Of a DNA stretch of 64,000 nucleotides, positions 28,744 through 38,694 are shown piece after piece. Both the position numbers and the translations under genes were made by a program. The DNA comes from Takakia lepidozioides. Its lineage: Eukaryota > Streptophyta > Takakiopsida > Takakiales > Takakiaceae. Below the pieces are notes generated by a model that had not been told where the DNA came from, did no database searches, and saw only the letters and a list, made by a program, of their open reading frames with translations. Numbering within the stretch: the stretch's first letter is position 1; the number at the start of each line of letters is the position of its first letter. The stretch spans positions 54,231,053 through 54,295,052 of the forward strand of contig CM060732.1 in NCBI GenBank assembly GCA_030704615.1. Reading direction: 5' to 3'.

Positions 28744-28964
28744 GTCTGCAATGCCTCGAAAATAGACAAGGTTTCACGTCGTGTAGGTGTCACGGAGAAG
28801 ACAATATAAGTCTGCAATTCCTCGAAAAGAGACAAGGTTTCATGTCGTGTAGGTGTCACGAAGAAGACAATATAAGTCTGCAATTCCTCGAAAAGAGACA
28901 AGGTGACATGTCGTGTAGGTGTCACGAAGAAGACAATATAAGTCTGCAATTTCTTCTGGTAGCA
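28701..28964 (+). repeat. 66-bp tandem repeats (four units)
   Basis: Units begin at 28701, 28767, 28833 and 28899, each CAAGGTTTCA- or CAAGGTGACA-led and highly similar. The period is divisible by three, so all frames stay open or closed uniformly. The first unit contains the stop of the SWIM ORF. Confidence 0.9.
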
Positions 28965-29498
28965 TTGTCCCTTTCTGAAATACAAGTCCGCAATGGACTA
29001 ATGCACAGTCTCCCAACGGACTCCTCCAGTCTCCCAACTGACTCCCACACAGTCTCCCAAGCATAGTCTCCCAACGGACTCACGCACAGTCTCCCAACAG
29101 AGTCACAGTCAACAGACTGCGAGTGCCAGTAAGCCAGTCTGCTGGTCAGTCTGCTGCCCACTCCAAAAGTCTGCTCACCATACTTTCACCTCATCCCTGC
29201 AACTTATGTCAATCCAGCGTCCCAGCGGACTCATGGACATGGTGCCTCCCAGACTAGGTACCAGACCCAGCAGTCCTAGCCTCGGCAGCGTACTGCTCGC
29301 ACATTCAAGCTCAGCAGACTCGGGTGCACAGTGCATGAAAAAATTGACACCATTGTGTCCATTGAGTTTAGTGACAACATTACAAAACATGCCAGCACCC
29401 ACAGTACACAAAAATGCTCATCACCACTGGAATAGTACGCGAAAAGACTCGCATTTTTTATTTTGGTACATAGACTTCACATGACAAGTACATCATAC

Positions 29499-31076
29499 TC
29501 ATGAGAGCAGTTTCTCTACATTGTCCAACCCCCGCACGATATACTGGGCACACTGCATTCGCTGCCCAAGTGCAAACTTGAAAGTAAACCAGTCCTTCGT
29601 GAAAGGTGTTCCTCTCTCTGGCTTTGCAGTCTTGGAGACATTTGCTTTGACTTTTACCCACTCATAAAATACTTGAATGAATGACATGACGTAAAAGCCA
29701 CACTCCCAGCTGAATGGTTGCTGGGGCACATCAAGCGCGTGGAACTGAAATGCTTGGACAATCTCATGCCACTCTAGTGAGTCCATCGAGTACCCTAAGC
29801 ACTGCGCATGAAGCTTCCGAATCCACCCTAGAACAAAGGGACATTTATGCAAGTCCCTGATAGAGTTCAGGTGAATGTAACAGCCCTTGCGGAGGTCGAT
29901 GATACAAACACTCCAGTGCCCCCTGCAATGGTATCAAACAACATGGCGTCATTGCACAATCATGATGGGCAGACTCAGCAGACTGACACTCAGCAGACCG
30001 ACCACTCAGCAAACTCAGCACTCAGCAGACTCAATCTTCAAACCCAGTCCACTGCACAAATACAGAGGTCAACTTAATCGCTCAGAGTCAAGACGACACT
30101 ACGAAACCAGACTATGACTCAGGAGACAGTCTCTGCAGACTCAGAAGAGTTCTTACTCGTCCCCAATCGGCACCAAAATGAAATCGTACTCTTTCAAGTC
30201 CTTGCCCAGTCGTTCAGTGCTGAGGCAACCTTTCAAGACCTCCAGAAGGCTTTCATGTTGCCCCACCCCCAATGACTTCAACACCGTCCACGTCGACGTT
30301 GGAAGAACAGCAATAGTGTTGATGAACGCAGCCTCAACCGACTTCTCATAGAATCGACACCACAGCTCCAGGAGTCTATCTGTGCACTCCGACTCAACCT
30401 TCTGGACCGCCTTTATGTCATCCGGCGACAGTCCGCATTCAAACCGTGGGTCCCCTTCAAAAAACATCAGTATGGAATTACCTGCTTTCACGTGCAGAGC
30501 ATGTGCTTTGCCAAACCGAGCACTCATCCTGCACAGAGCAGACCATCCTTCGGGAAGCCTCATGTACTGAACAGACTGACGTCAACATGGTACCAAACAC
30601 TCTACAGGCTGAACAATTCATCAGACTGGCAAGACTAACCACAACAGACAATGATGAAACCAGCAGCAGACTGACCAGCGTGCAGACTGACCACAACAGA
30701 GCGCAAAGCACTTAACGACAAAGACAGACGAGGAGACTGAGCACAGTACTCACCTGTGCTGCTCCAGGAAACGACCCACATCTTTGTCCATGTCCAAGGC
30801 CAGCTTGTGGTTCTTGTTCATAAAGACGCCAGACTTTTTCTTCGCCGGTCTCTTGGTACTCGGACCCTCCTCGACCTCCTCAGCATGGTCCACGACAGTC
30901 CGCTTCTTGGCTTTGCCTCTCCCCTGGGAAGCAGGGACAGCTGTAGGCAGGCTGGATAGAGCAGACAAACGCAGCGTTGCCGCCCTACTTCGCAATAGAG
31001 GCTGGTCAGCAGGTTTGTTTACACTTGCTGGACCTGTCTTTGCAGCTTCGTGGGTCGCATGCGTAGAACTGACCAC
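29499..31076 (-). CDS. Ulp1-like cysteine protease gene of the MULE (exons approximate)
   Basis: Three open stretches on the minus strand appear to be exons of one gene. 31076-30750 is a basic, Lys/Arg-rich N-terminal region (GRGKAKKRTVVDHAEEVEEG, likely nuclear). 30563-30153 ends in EYDFILVPIGDE, the beginning of a C48/Ulp1 fold. 29852-29499 has CLGYSMDSLEWHE, carrying the DSL aspartate, and DVPQQPFSWECGFYVMSFI, carrying the catalytic Gln and Cys. The HW segment with the catalytic His should lie between 30153 and 29852 and was not found. Ulp1-type (SUMO-protease-like) genes are a known feature of some plant MULEs (Kaonashi type). Splice sites were not resolved. Confidence 0.6.
29853..30152. 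other. CAGACTG-motif-rich spacer, presumably an intron of the Ulp1-like gene
   Basis: It is dominated by CAGCAGACTGAC-type runs (about 29965-30115) similar to those elsewhere in the MULE. No open frame carries the missing catalytic histidine. Confidence 0.4.
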
Positions 31077-31898
31077 GCATCGAGGGGCGTGCTCACCCCC
31101 ACACCTTTCTTGGCTGTCGATCCCACGTTTGCAGCATGGGCGGAAAATGTCATGTCCTCAGAAGTAGACAGTCTGCTGACGGAGGGACGAACATCCTGTG
31201 AGGATACCGAGCAAAATGTCGAATTAGTCCAATTTCACAATGTGCTAAAACATAAACAACAGTGCTGAAAGAGGAAATGGCAGAACCTGCCCAAGGGGTG
31301 AGGGAGCAGACTCCATGTAATCCAGCGCTATACCAGACGGTGTCTGCGCCGCATGTGGTTCCTTGTCAGTGTGTCTGCCAGCATGTTCAGTCTGTTGCTC
31401 AATGTGGGCAGTTTGCTCGGCCGCCACCGGTAAAGCATTCTTATCCAGCTCCCCGTGGCCTGCCTTCTATGACCTTCCAGGTTAGTTCGGTTTTTGTGCG
31501 CTCAGTGGCGAAAGCCATAGATGAGTCCTACGTGATGACCGAACTCAATCTGGGAACGCAAAACCGTATCATAGATCTTACAGAAGAGTCTGAGGAAGCA
31601 ATTGCCGGTGGGTCTTCCATACATGTTCTTGATGTTTTCCAAGTCCATGGAGATCTGAACACCCAGCCGGCTGTCCACCAGACTGACCAGCACATTTATA
31701 AGCGGGCTTTCCGTGATCAGTATATCATCGGGTTTTGCTTCCACGTCCATGCCCTATACAGTACAAAGGACACGCTTCTGAACATGCAAGAAACGCGCCG
31801 CAATACAAATACACGATCGACAACGTGCCAGGAGAACAGTGCGCACGTTCGCGGCTGCTGGCAAGTGGCAGGCGGCAGGGATGCAGGTTTGAATTGCA

Positions 31899-32234
31899 GC
31901 CCTAAAAATGGAGGGCTCGGATGGGTTATGGGAATGGACGGTGGCGATCCTGCGCTGTCATCGGACTGGATGGCAGGGGACTGGCCAGCGGACTGGCGGG
32001 CAGACTGGCCAGCAGCGGACTGGCGGACTGGAGGGCAGCGGACTCATGGGCGGGGGACTGGCCGCGCGACGGACGGGGGCGCGGGCGCGGTTGCTGCAGC
32101 CGCGCCCGCGGCTGGGCGACCGCGCGCAGCGGCGGGCGGGGCGGGCGGGGTGCAGGGAGCCGGGCGTCCGTGCGCGGGGCCCACCGGCCACATCGCGTGC
32201 CCATTGAAGACCCTATTATCTTAAAATGAGAGGC
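31899..32234 (-). repeat. MULE right TIR
   Basis: Inverse of the left TIR. It carries an extra GC-rich stretch (about 32060-32160, GGCGGGCGGGG-type) that makes it about 40 bp longer than the left TIR. Confidence 0.92.
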
Positions 32235-32243
32235 GTCGAAAAG

Positions 32244-32806
32244 TAAGGTGGCTTAAACTTTTTCAAGAAAAAGAAAAAAAGATAGTTTAGTCACCAAATC
32301 TCTTCACTGTTTCCCACTTTTCATCCATCCTCTAACAGAAGGGAATCCGTTTACGGCTCCACAAACTAGCACACGATATACATGTATACTATACACTCAT
32401 GTGAACGTATTGTGTATCTGAACACGTGTAGGAGAGAAGGGACAGGAGTGGAGCATCGAGAGGAAAGCGAGGGACGGAGGGAGAGACCGGAGATCCTGAA
32501 TTGTGCATGCGATTTGTATATCTTCGATTTGAGTGAGGGGTTGGAATCGAGTCTTAAGCTGGAGTGATGATGTAGATTTGTCTTACCATCTTATTTGGAC
32601 TGATCTGACCTTAGAAAGGAGGAAAGCTAGTAATTCATGTACGTGTTTGTCTTCGGATGCTGTTTTGTCTTTTAAGAGCTTGTGTGGAAGTGTCTTCGGA
32701 ACGAGAGAGACGGTGGGAGAGGTGCATCCTTTGATTGTTGATCTCGACCTTGTAGTAAGATTGTCCCGCAAGGCTTGAGATGCTGTCGGTATCCTCGTGA
32801 ACGCAC
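32244..32806 (+). promoter_or_regulatory. Upstream region of the GPKOW gene
   Basis: These 563 bp lie between the MULE target duplication and the ATG. It includes an A-rich stretch (AAGAAAAAGAAAAAAAG near 32265), a TATACATGTATACTATACA stretch near 32377-32395 that could serve as a TATA region, and a GA-rich leader. The MULE insertion therefore sits within about 0.6 kb of the start codon. Confidence 0.45.
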
Positions 32807-34879
32807 ATGGGTGGCGAATCAAACGGGACACCAGCGCAGCCGGCTCCGATGAAGTTCTTTCTCTCGAACCCCAAGCCTTCCGCGGCGCGGCCCCCGCTGG
32901 TTCCCAGGGAGAAGGTAAAAGTCAGTGAGGATGCTGTCGAGTATGTGACGGCCTTTGATGAGCAGCTTGGCGTTGTTGCAAAGGATTCCAAAGGTACGAG
33001 CGGACGTCGAGTTATTCCCAAGCTTGAGAATTCATGGCGGCCTGAGAAGAGAATGAAAAACATAATGGTCGAAGCAGACATCACTGCGGTGACTGAGGAG
33101 AGATTTGAGATGGAGACACTCGCTGCAGGACCTAAACCTAATGTACAGTATGGGCTCACTGTGAGAGTGCAGGGAGAAGGTTCGGAATTGCTAGAAGGTG
33201 ACAGGATGGAGGTTGCAAGGCCATTATCTTTTGCTGAGATGGAGGAACAGAAGGTGCGCGAAGAGTTGTTGGTTCTTCCAGAGGAGGCTTCCCTGGATGC
33301 TTACGAGGATCTGCCTGTTGAAGAGTTTGCAGAGGCGATGTTGCGGGGTATGGGATGGGAGAAAGGGAAGCCCATTGGTCGCAACGCGAAGAATGTTATT
33401 GCTGTCAAGGAGTATGTTCGAAGGCAGGGGAGGGAGGGCCTGGGAGCCACACCTGCACCTCCCAAAGAAAACCCTAAGAAGTACATCAAACCTGGTGAAA
33501 CCAGAGGGAGGAAATCCGATATGGTAGCTCCAGTGGGACGTGACGGACGCATCCGGCATGTGATAGGACCTGATGTGAAGCTCGTGGAGAGGGTTAGAAA
33601 AGGCGTGTCATTAGGGAAGGTCATGTCTGTTATCTCAGGTCGGCATGCTGGCCTTAGGGGCGAAGTCTTGTCGACAAGCGATGATGGTCAAGTTGTCATA
33701 AGATTTGTAAAGAGTGGAGAGAAAGTGGTTGTCAACATGAAGGAGGTCGCAGATATTGGTTCTTTTGAGGAAGAGGCTGCCATGAAACAGATGAGGGAGC
33801 TTCGAATTGGGAATGGGAAGGTTGGACCACGCGATGAGAGACGCAGTTCACGCGACCAAGATGCAAGAGAGGATAACAGGGCAGGACAAAAGGAGGGGAC
33901 AAGGCATCATCGGCGTGGTGACAGTAGGGATGATGGGGAAAGGAGGAGTTCAAGAGAAGCAGATGACAGAGGAGGAGTTCAAGACAGAAGAGAGGGTAGA
34001 AATGATGATGGCGGTGTGCAATCTGATGAGAGGAGGGAGGGGCAGCGCAGCTGGAGAAGAGAAGAGAGAAGGGAGAGGAAGCGTGAGGAAAGAAGGGAGA
34101 AGAGTGGGAGCAAGGAAGAGCACGATGATACTAGGGATGAAATGGATGTGGATGATGAAGGGGGCAACTCTAGTGAGAAGAAAAGAAGCAAGAGGAGAGA
34201 TGAGTCAAGGGATGGGAGGAGAGAGGAGAGGCGTGATGGAAGGAGGGAAGAAGAAAGGAGCAAGAACAAACAAGAAGAAAGGGAGGTTGATGTTGGAAGG
34301 GGCAGAGTTACGGTTAGAGAGATTGATGAGAGACAAGATAAAACAAGTGATAAGAGATTAAGGGACAGAGCAGGACAGAGTGATGGACTGTCCTTGCCTT
34401 CGGAGCAGGTATTCAATGAAAAAAGATCCGTGGAAACACGGATTTCCTACAAAATAGTGGATCCCAGTTCAGCTGATACAGGAAATAGGAGTAAAGGAAA
34501 TGAGGATGGGGGAAGGAGTTCTCAGTCGTGGCTGATGAGCCACATACGTGTGAGAATCATAAGCAAAAGTCTCCATGGAGGAAAGCTGTATCTCAAGAAA
34601 GGAAGAGTGATTGATGTGGTAAAACCTAAAGTATGTGATGTGTTGCTCGATGACACTGGGGAGATGCTGCAGGTTAAGCAGGACCATCTTGAGACAGCTT
34701 TGCCAAAGAAGGGGGGACGAGTTGTGGTTGTGGGGGGCGAGTATCGGAGCCATATTGGCACACTCCTTGAGAGAGATTCCGAGAGAGAGATTGGTATTGT
34801 CGAAATGGAAGACAGCTTTGAGATGGTGACCCTTGGTTTGGACCTGCTGGCAGAACTTGTTGGTGATCCCAGTGATTGA
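32807..34879 (+). CDS. MOS2: G-patch and KOW domain protein, GPKOW/MOS2 homologue
   Basis: A single open exon of 690 codons starts at ATG 32807. Residues about 10-60 hold the conserved N-terminal KFFLSNPKPSAARPPL and YVTAFDE motifs. The G-patch lies at about 170-215 (AEAMLRGMGWEKGKPIGRN). A first KOW domain is at about 270-315 (SGRHAGLRGEVLS) and a second KOW-like pair at the C-terminus (about 575-665; HGGKLYLKKGRVIDV, GGEYRSHIGTLLERD). In Arabidopsis MOS2 acts in the nucleus in pre-mRNA and pri-miRNA processing and in immunity; the animal counterpart GPKOW is a spliceosome component. Here a charged Arg/Glu/Asp-rich insert of about 210 residues (about 345-555) makes it clearly longer than the roughly 460-residue Arabidopsis protein as I recall it. 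Such RE/RD stretches are typical of splicing factors. Confidence 0.92.
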   Translation: MGGESNGTPAQPAPMKFFLSNPKPSAARPPLVPREKVKVSEDAVEYVTAFDEQLGVVAKDSKGTSGRRVIPKLENSWRPEKRMKNIMVEADITAVTEERFEMETLAAGPKPNVQYGLTVRVQGEGSELLEGDRMEVARPLSFAEMEEQKVREELLVLPEEASLDAYEDLPVEEFAEAMLRGMGWEKGKPIGRNAKNVIAVKEYVRRQGREGLGATPAPPKENPKKYIKPGETRGRKSDMVAPVGRDGRIRHVIGPDVKLVERVRKGVSLGKVMSVISGRHAGLRGEVLSTSDDGQVVIRFVKSGEKVVVNMKEVADIGSFEEEAAMKQMRELRIGNGKVGPRDERRSSRDQDAREDNRAGQKEGTRHHRRGDSRDDGERRSSREADDRGGVQDRREGRNDDGGVQSDERREGQRSWRREERRERKREERREKSGSKEEHDDTRDEMDVDDEGGNSSEKKRSKRRDESRDGRREERRDGRREEERSKNKQEEREVDVGRGRVTVREIDERQDKTSDKRLRDRAGQSDGLSLPSEQVFNEKRSVETRISYKIVDPSSADTGNRSKGNEDGGRSSQSWLMSHIRVRIISKSLHGGKLYLKKGRVIDVVKPKVCDVLLDDTGEMLQVKQDHLETALPKKGGRVVVVGGEYRSHIGTLLERDSEREIGIVEMEDSFEMVTLGLDLLAELVGDPSD

Positions 34880-36840
34880 CAGGAGGAAAGTTTTTTATGT
34901 GCACGGAAAAGTAGCTAGACTGTTCCTAGTTGGCTCTAAGAAGGTTGCGCTCTTAGCACCCTTGAATTGGATTGTTTGCCCATAGAGAGAGGTTGGGGCA
35001 GTTGTTATAGCCCTGTCTCTGGGTCACACATTTGGAACCCAATCACATGTTGTCAATATTTTTTCACCAAGTTGCGAGTTGCTAATTTTGGGATTCAGTA
35101 GCTACAGCTGATTGTAGTTTTGCTCCACCTTTGAGGAAGACCAGTGACGTCTGGAAAAACCCACACACATCTCCATCACCCCTGAATTGCATCCAAAGGA
35201 ATGATGTATGAGTGATGGTTTGTTATGTTATGATATTCTGTGCTTTTATTGAGAACAGGAGGGAGTTTTTCTTTGACAGCCCTTCTCTTGATCACACATA
35301 ATGGAACTGCTTTTAGTGTTGTCCTTATTGATTCACCAAGCTGTGAGGGTTGCAAATTTGGAGTGATTTGTTGTGGCTCTACTTCTCACCGTCACAACGA
35401 GAGAAACACACATCAATTACCTTCAGCACCTGTGAATCAGGTTCAAGAAGCAGGGAAGATGTTCCATTGCTGGTTCTTACTATTTTTTGTTCTACATGCA
35501 GTGTCCTCGTTGGATCTCCAAGCTGACTGGTATTTTTGAGATTCAGTAGCTGGATGTGATGTATTGTTGCTTCATCTTGCACCAAGACCTTCCGCCAAGA
35601 CCAGAGATCTGGAAGAAACCATCGCCTTCTTCAACACCAGGCAGTAAACAAATGGCGTCTCTAATCAGTTCCATCTATAGATGCAAGAGCATATATGAAC
35701 CATAAAAGTATTCATCTTGTGTGTATATCGATGATGAGGGCATGGATGAAGGAGAAAGCCCTGCTGCGAGCGCTGCTCCATGAGGGAGGGAGGGAGGGAG
35801 GGAGGCTAATCTGTCAAGCTGGGATATGACATGCAGCTGAGACCGTATTATATTCCTGGTCACAGTCTCTGTAGGGAATGGAGAAGGTGCGATTGACTCG
35901 AAGCAAATTGTTCCGCCATTGGGACGAACTTTTGGTACAACTGAGTCTTTAGGGAAAGGTTTTGTGTTTGATAACAGGCTCTGGAACGTTGCCTTTGCGT
36001 CTGCCCTGGCGCGAAAGAATTGAGTTGAATTTTGTTTGATTGCAGCAAAGAGCATTCAGAGTTAGTTGCAGAAATGTCAAAGCTACAGTACGACTTCGAG
36101 ATGATCAAAAGCTGCCAAAGATCTTATGCGCTTTCGTGGTTTCTGGCACACAGGCCACGCTTTGAGAGTCCAATGGCTCTTGTTGGAGTTCTTGTCAGAT
36201 CCTTCACTGTGGTTCGACAAGGTGAGGCTGCCGTTATTCACGTCACGAACGAGTTTATCAAGGTTTGACTGAAGACGGCCTGATCCTGTTTTGTGGACCG
36301 AACTGCTATGTTAGAAGTTTATATTAATCACGTCTCTTGAGAAGTTGGTATCAATATGTTGTTATTCCCTTTGCATTGCAAGATTATTGGGACCTTTGCT
36401 GGTTGTAGCATGGTTGTCAGTTTTTGTAGAAGGTTTACTGGAAGAAATGGCTGTTCAGGTGCAGACCACCAGTTCTTACAGAACAATGAAAATTGAATAT
36501 CAGGAATTCAAACAAAAAGAGGCCCGATGGATTGAGGGTCATCAAACGGCCCTTGGGTGAAAGCAAAGAGATTTCTGCCGGTAGTATCTGCCAAAAGGCA
36601 AGGTCGCCCACCATTTAGTGTAGTTGTGATACGTAGTAGCACAGGCCGGAAACACAACAGGTATCCTTAGGTGGATGAAAGGTTTCCCACTTTGCTAGTT
36701 TGAGATTAGGGTAAGTAAACTGTCACATTGGTGTTGTAATCCTGTCCTTGTCCTTGTGCGGGGATCTTTCTTAGAAGAAACCAGGAGCTTTGAGATACTT
36801 TGAACCAAAACTTGTAACCAGGAGATTTGAGTTATGCAGG
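34880..36840. other. 3' region of GPKOW and intergenic repeats
   Basis: Three diverged copies of a block with CACCAAG(T/C)TG, GATTCAGTAGCT and AAGACC...TCTGGAA motifs occur at about 35040-35190, 35310-35450 and 35500-35640. A (GGGA)n tract lies at about 35785-35806. The stretch 36047-36268 (+), after an ATTGCAG acceptor-like site, is open for 73 codons (EHSELVAEMSKLQYDFEMIK) and could be an exon of an unidentified gene. No complete gene is seen. Confidence 0.45.
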
Positions 36841-38583
36841 ATGGCAGGCTTGCGTCAGGGACGCCTGCTTGTTGCACATCAGGCTGGCTGCCTGGGTAGC
36901 ACCTTCGCCATCTCTACCATTTTAAAAATAAGGTTAAGACAGGGACTCAACAATATTACAGCTGGCACCCTGGGGGATGTGAGGACACTGTGCAAGCAGG
37001 GAAGACTGAAAGAGGCAGTGGACATCTTGGACCAACAAGGCATCTGGGCAGACTCCAATACTTATGTCTCTCTCTTGCGGGAGTGTATCAACATGAAAGC
37101 CCTGGCAGAGGGAAAGCAGTTGCATGCCCATCTTATTCGGAGGGATTACAAGCCAAATATCTTTGTAGTCAGTGCGCTTGTTAACATGTATGCCAAGTGC
37201 GGGAGCATCGTGGATGCACAACAAGTGTTTGACGAAATGCCTCAACGAAACGTATTCACTTGGACTATGCTGATGGCAGGATATGCCAAGCATGGGTGTG
37301 CAGAGGAGGCTTTCAGAATTTACGAGCAAATGCAAAAGGAAAGGGTGATGCCCAACAGGGTGACATTTATCTGCATCCTAAATGCATGTGCCAGCCTTCG
37401 AGCCCTGGGGAGGACCAAGCAGGTCCATGCTGACATCATGAATGCTGGAATTGGGTCATATGTTAATTTGGAGAATGCCATCATGGACACATATGCCAAA
37501 TGTGGGAGCATAAAGGAGGCGCGCCAAGTGTTTGACAAAATGTCCGAACGAGATGTTGTCTCATGGAGTGTGATGATTGCTGGATACACTCAGTTTGGAC
37601 ATGGTGAAGAGGCTCTCAATATATATAAGCTAATGCAACGAGAGGGGACGATGCCCAACAGGGTCACGTTCATTTGTGCTCTCAATGCTTGTGCCTGTCT
37701 AGTAAACCTTGAAAAGGGCAAGCTGATTCATGCTGACATCATCAAAGCTGGAACTGGACCATACATTAATCTGGAGAATGCCCTTGTTGACATGTATGCG
37801 AAGTGTGGTAGTGTAAAGGATGCCCGCCAAGTGTTCGACAATATGGCTAAACATGATGTGGTGTCGTGGACTGCTATGATCACAGGTTATACTCAGATTG
37901 GGGACTGCAAAGAGGCTCTTGAAATCTATGAGCAAATGCTCTGGGAAGGGGTGACACCCGACAGGGTCACGTTGATTTGCGTCCTGAATGCATGTGCCAA
38001 TGTTGGAGCCCTGGACAAGGGCAGGTGGCTCCATGGGCATATCATCAAAGCTGGTATTTCGCCACATACGAAGTTGGAGAATAGCCTTGTTGGAATGTAT
38101 GCCAAGTGCGGGAGTGTCAATGATGCGCGTCAAGTGTTTGACAGAATGGCTAAACGAGATGTGGTCTCGTGGAATGCTATGATTGCAGGATATGCCCAGC
38201 ATGGGTGCAGTAGAGAGGCCCTCCAATTATTTGAACAAATGCAACAGGAAGGCTTGAAGCCGGATGGTATTACCTTCACTTCTGTTATCTCTGCATGTAG
38301 CCACGGTGGCCTGGTGGATGACGGCTGTCGCCATTTTGATTGCTTGAGTCGAGTTCATGGCCTTACACCTACATTGGAGCATTTTGGGTGCATGGTGGAC
38401 CTTCTTGGCCGCGCAGGGCGGTTGCATGAGGCAGAGGACTTTATTAACAACACTTCAATTCAACCAAGTGTTTCTGCGTGGGCAGCCTTGCTAGGTGCCT
38501 GCAGAACACATGGCAATGTTGAGGTAGCAGAGCGTGTTGCAAATCACATTCTTAAGAGGGATTCAGATCTCTGTAAAGATTAG
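36841..38583 (+). CDS. PLS-class pentatricopeptide repeat protein, ending before the E motif
   Basis: An intronless frame; the first in-frame ATG is at 36841 and 580 codons follow. About a dozen PPR units in P-L-S triplets run from about residue 60, each with MYAKCGS-type, ARQVFD and RDVVSWNAMIAGY motifs, ending in HFGCMVDLLGRAGRLHEAED and SAWAALLGACRTHGN. Such proteins bind organelle RNA; PLS members with E/DYW tails act in C-to-U editing. The N-terminus is moderately basic with few acids, compatible with organelle targeting. A TAG at 38581-38583 stops the frame where the E motif should begin, and E-like sequence continues in the same frame after it. The product therefore lacks the editing domain: a recent pseudogene, a truncated protein, or a sequence error. 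Confidence 0.88.
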   Translation: MAGLRQGRLLVAHQAGCLGSTFAISTILKIRLRQGLNNITAGTLGDVRTLCKQGRLKEAVDILDQQGIWADSNTYVSLLRECINMKALAEGKQLHAHLIRRDYKPNIFVVSALVNMYAKCGSIVDAQQVFDEMPQRNVFTWTMLMAGYAKHGCAEEAFRIYEQMQKERVMPNRVTFICILNACASLRALGRTKQVHADIMNAGIGSYVNLENAIMDTYAKCGSIKEARQVFDKMSERDVVSWSVMIAGYTQFGHGEEALNIYKLMQREGTMPNRVTFICALNACACLVNLEKGKLIHADIIKAGTGPYINLENALVDMYAKCGSVKDARQVFDNMAKHDVVSWTAMITGYTQIGDCKEALEIYEQMLWEGVTPDRVTLICVLNACANVGALDKGRWLHGHIIKAGISPHTKLENSLVGMYAKCGSVNDARQVFDRMAKRDVVSWNAMIAGYAQHGCSREALQLFEQMQQEGLKPDGITFTSVISACSHGGLVDDGCRHFDCLSRVHGLTPTLEHFGCMVDLLGRAGRLHEAEDFINNTSIQPSVSAWAALLGACRTHGNVEVAERVANHILKRDSDLCKD

Positions 38584-38694
38584 GTGATCCTATCAAGTAT
38601 GTCCTGTGCAGCTGGCAGGTGGGATGATAGTGGAAACGTGACTGATTCAAAATGGGTTGAAGGAAACCATTTGTCTATTCAAGTACCCTTGTCA
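38584..38694 (+). pseudogene. E-motif remnant after the PPR stop codon
   Basis: In frame with the PPR gene but after its TAG, the translation reads VILSSMSCAAGRWDDSGNV, matching the plant E-motif pattern (Y-VLLSNIYAAAGRWDD-V). The frame then continues for about 20 residues without clear motif. No DYW domain is seen. Confidence 0.65.

Larger units (their letters stand above)
23223..32234 (+). mobile_element. Mutator-like element (MULE) with long TIRs and Ulp1-like protease gene
   Basis: The 9012-bp element starts GCCTCTCATTTTAAG and ends with its inverse. It is flanked by a perfect 9-bp duplication GTCGAAAAG (23214-23222 and 32235-32243), the Mutator hallmark. TIRs are about 300 bp. Inside are a zinc-finger ORF, a SWIM-finger ORF resembling the C-terminal part of MULE transposases, and a minus-strand Ulp1-like protease gene. 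I see no DDE catalytic domain between 26454 and 27880, so it may be non-autonomous. It sits upstream of the GPKOW gene. Confidence 0.92.

Noticed and set aside
33979-34416. Minus-strand Ser/Leu-rich ORF opposite the GPKOW gene
   Set aside because: Shadow of the Arg/Glu-rich coding region on the plus strand.
37699-38226. Minus-strand ORF opposite the PPR gene
   Set aside because: Antisense shadow of the PPR repeats.
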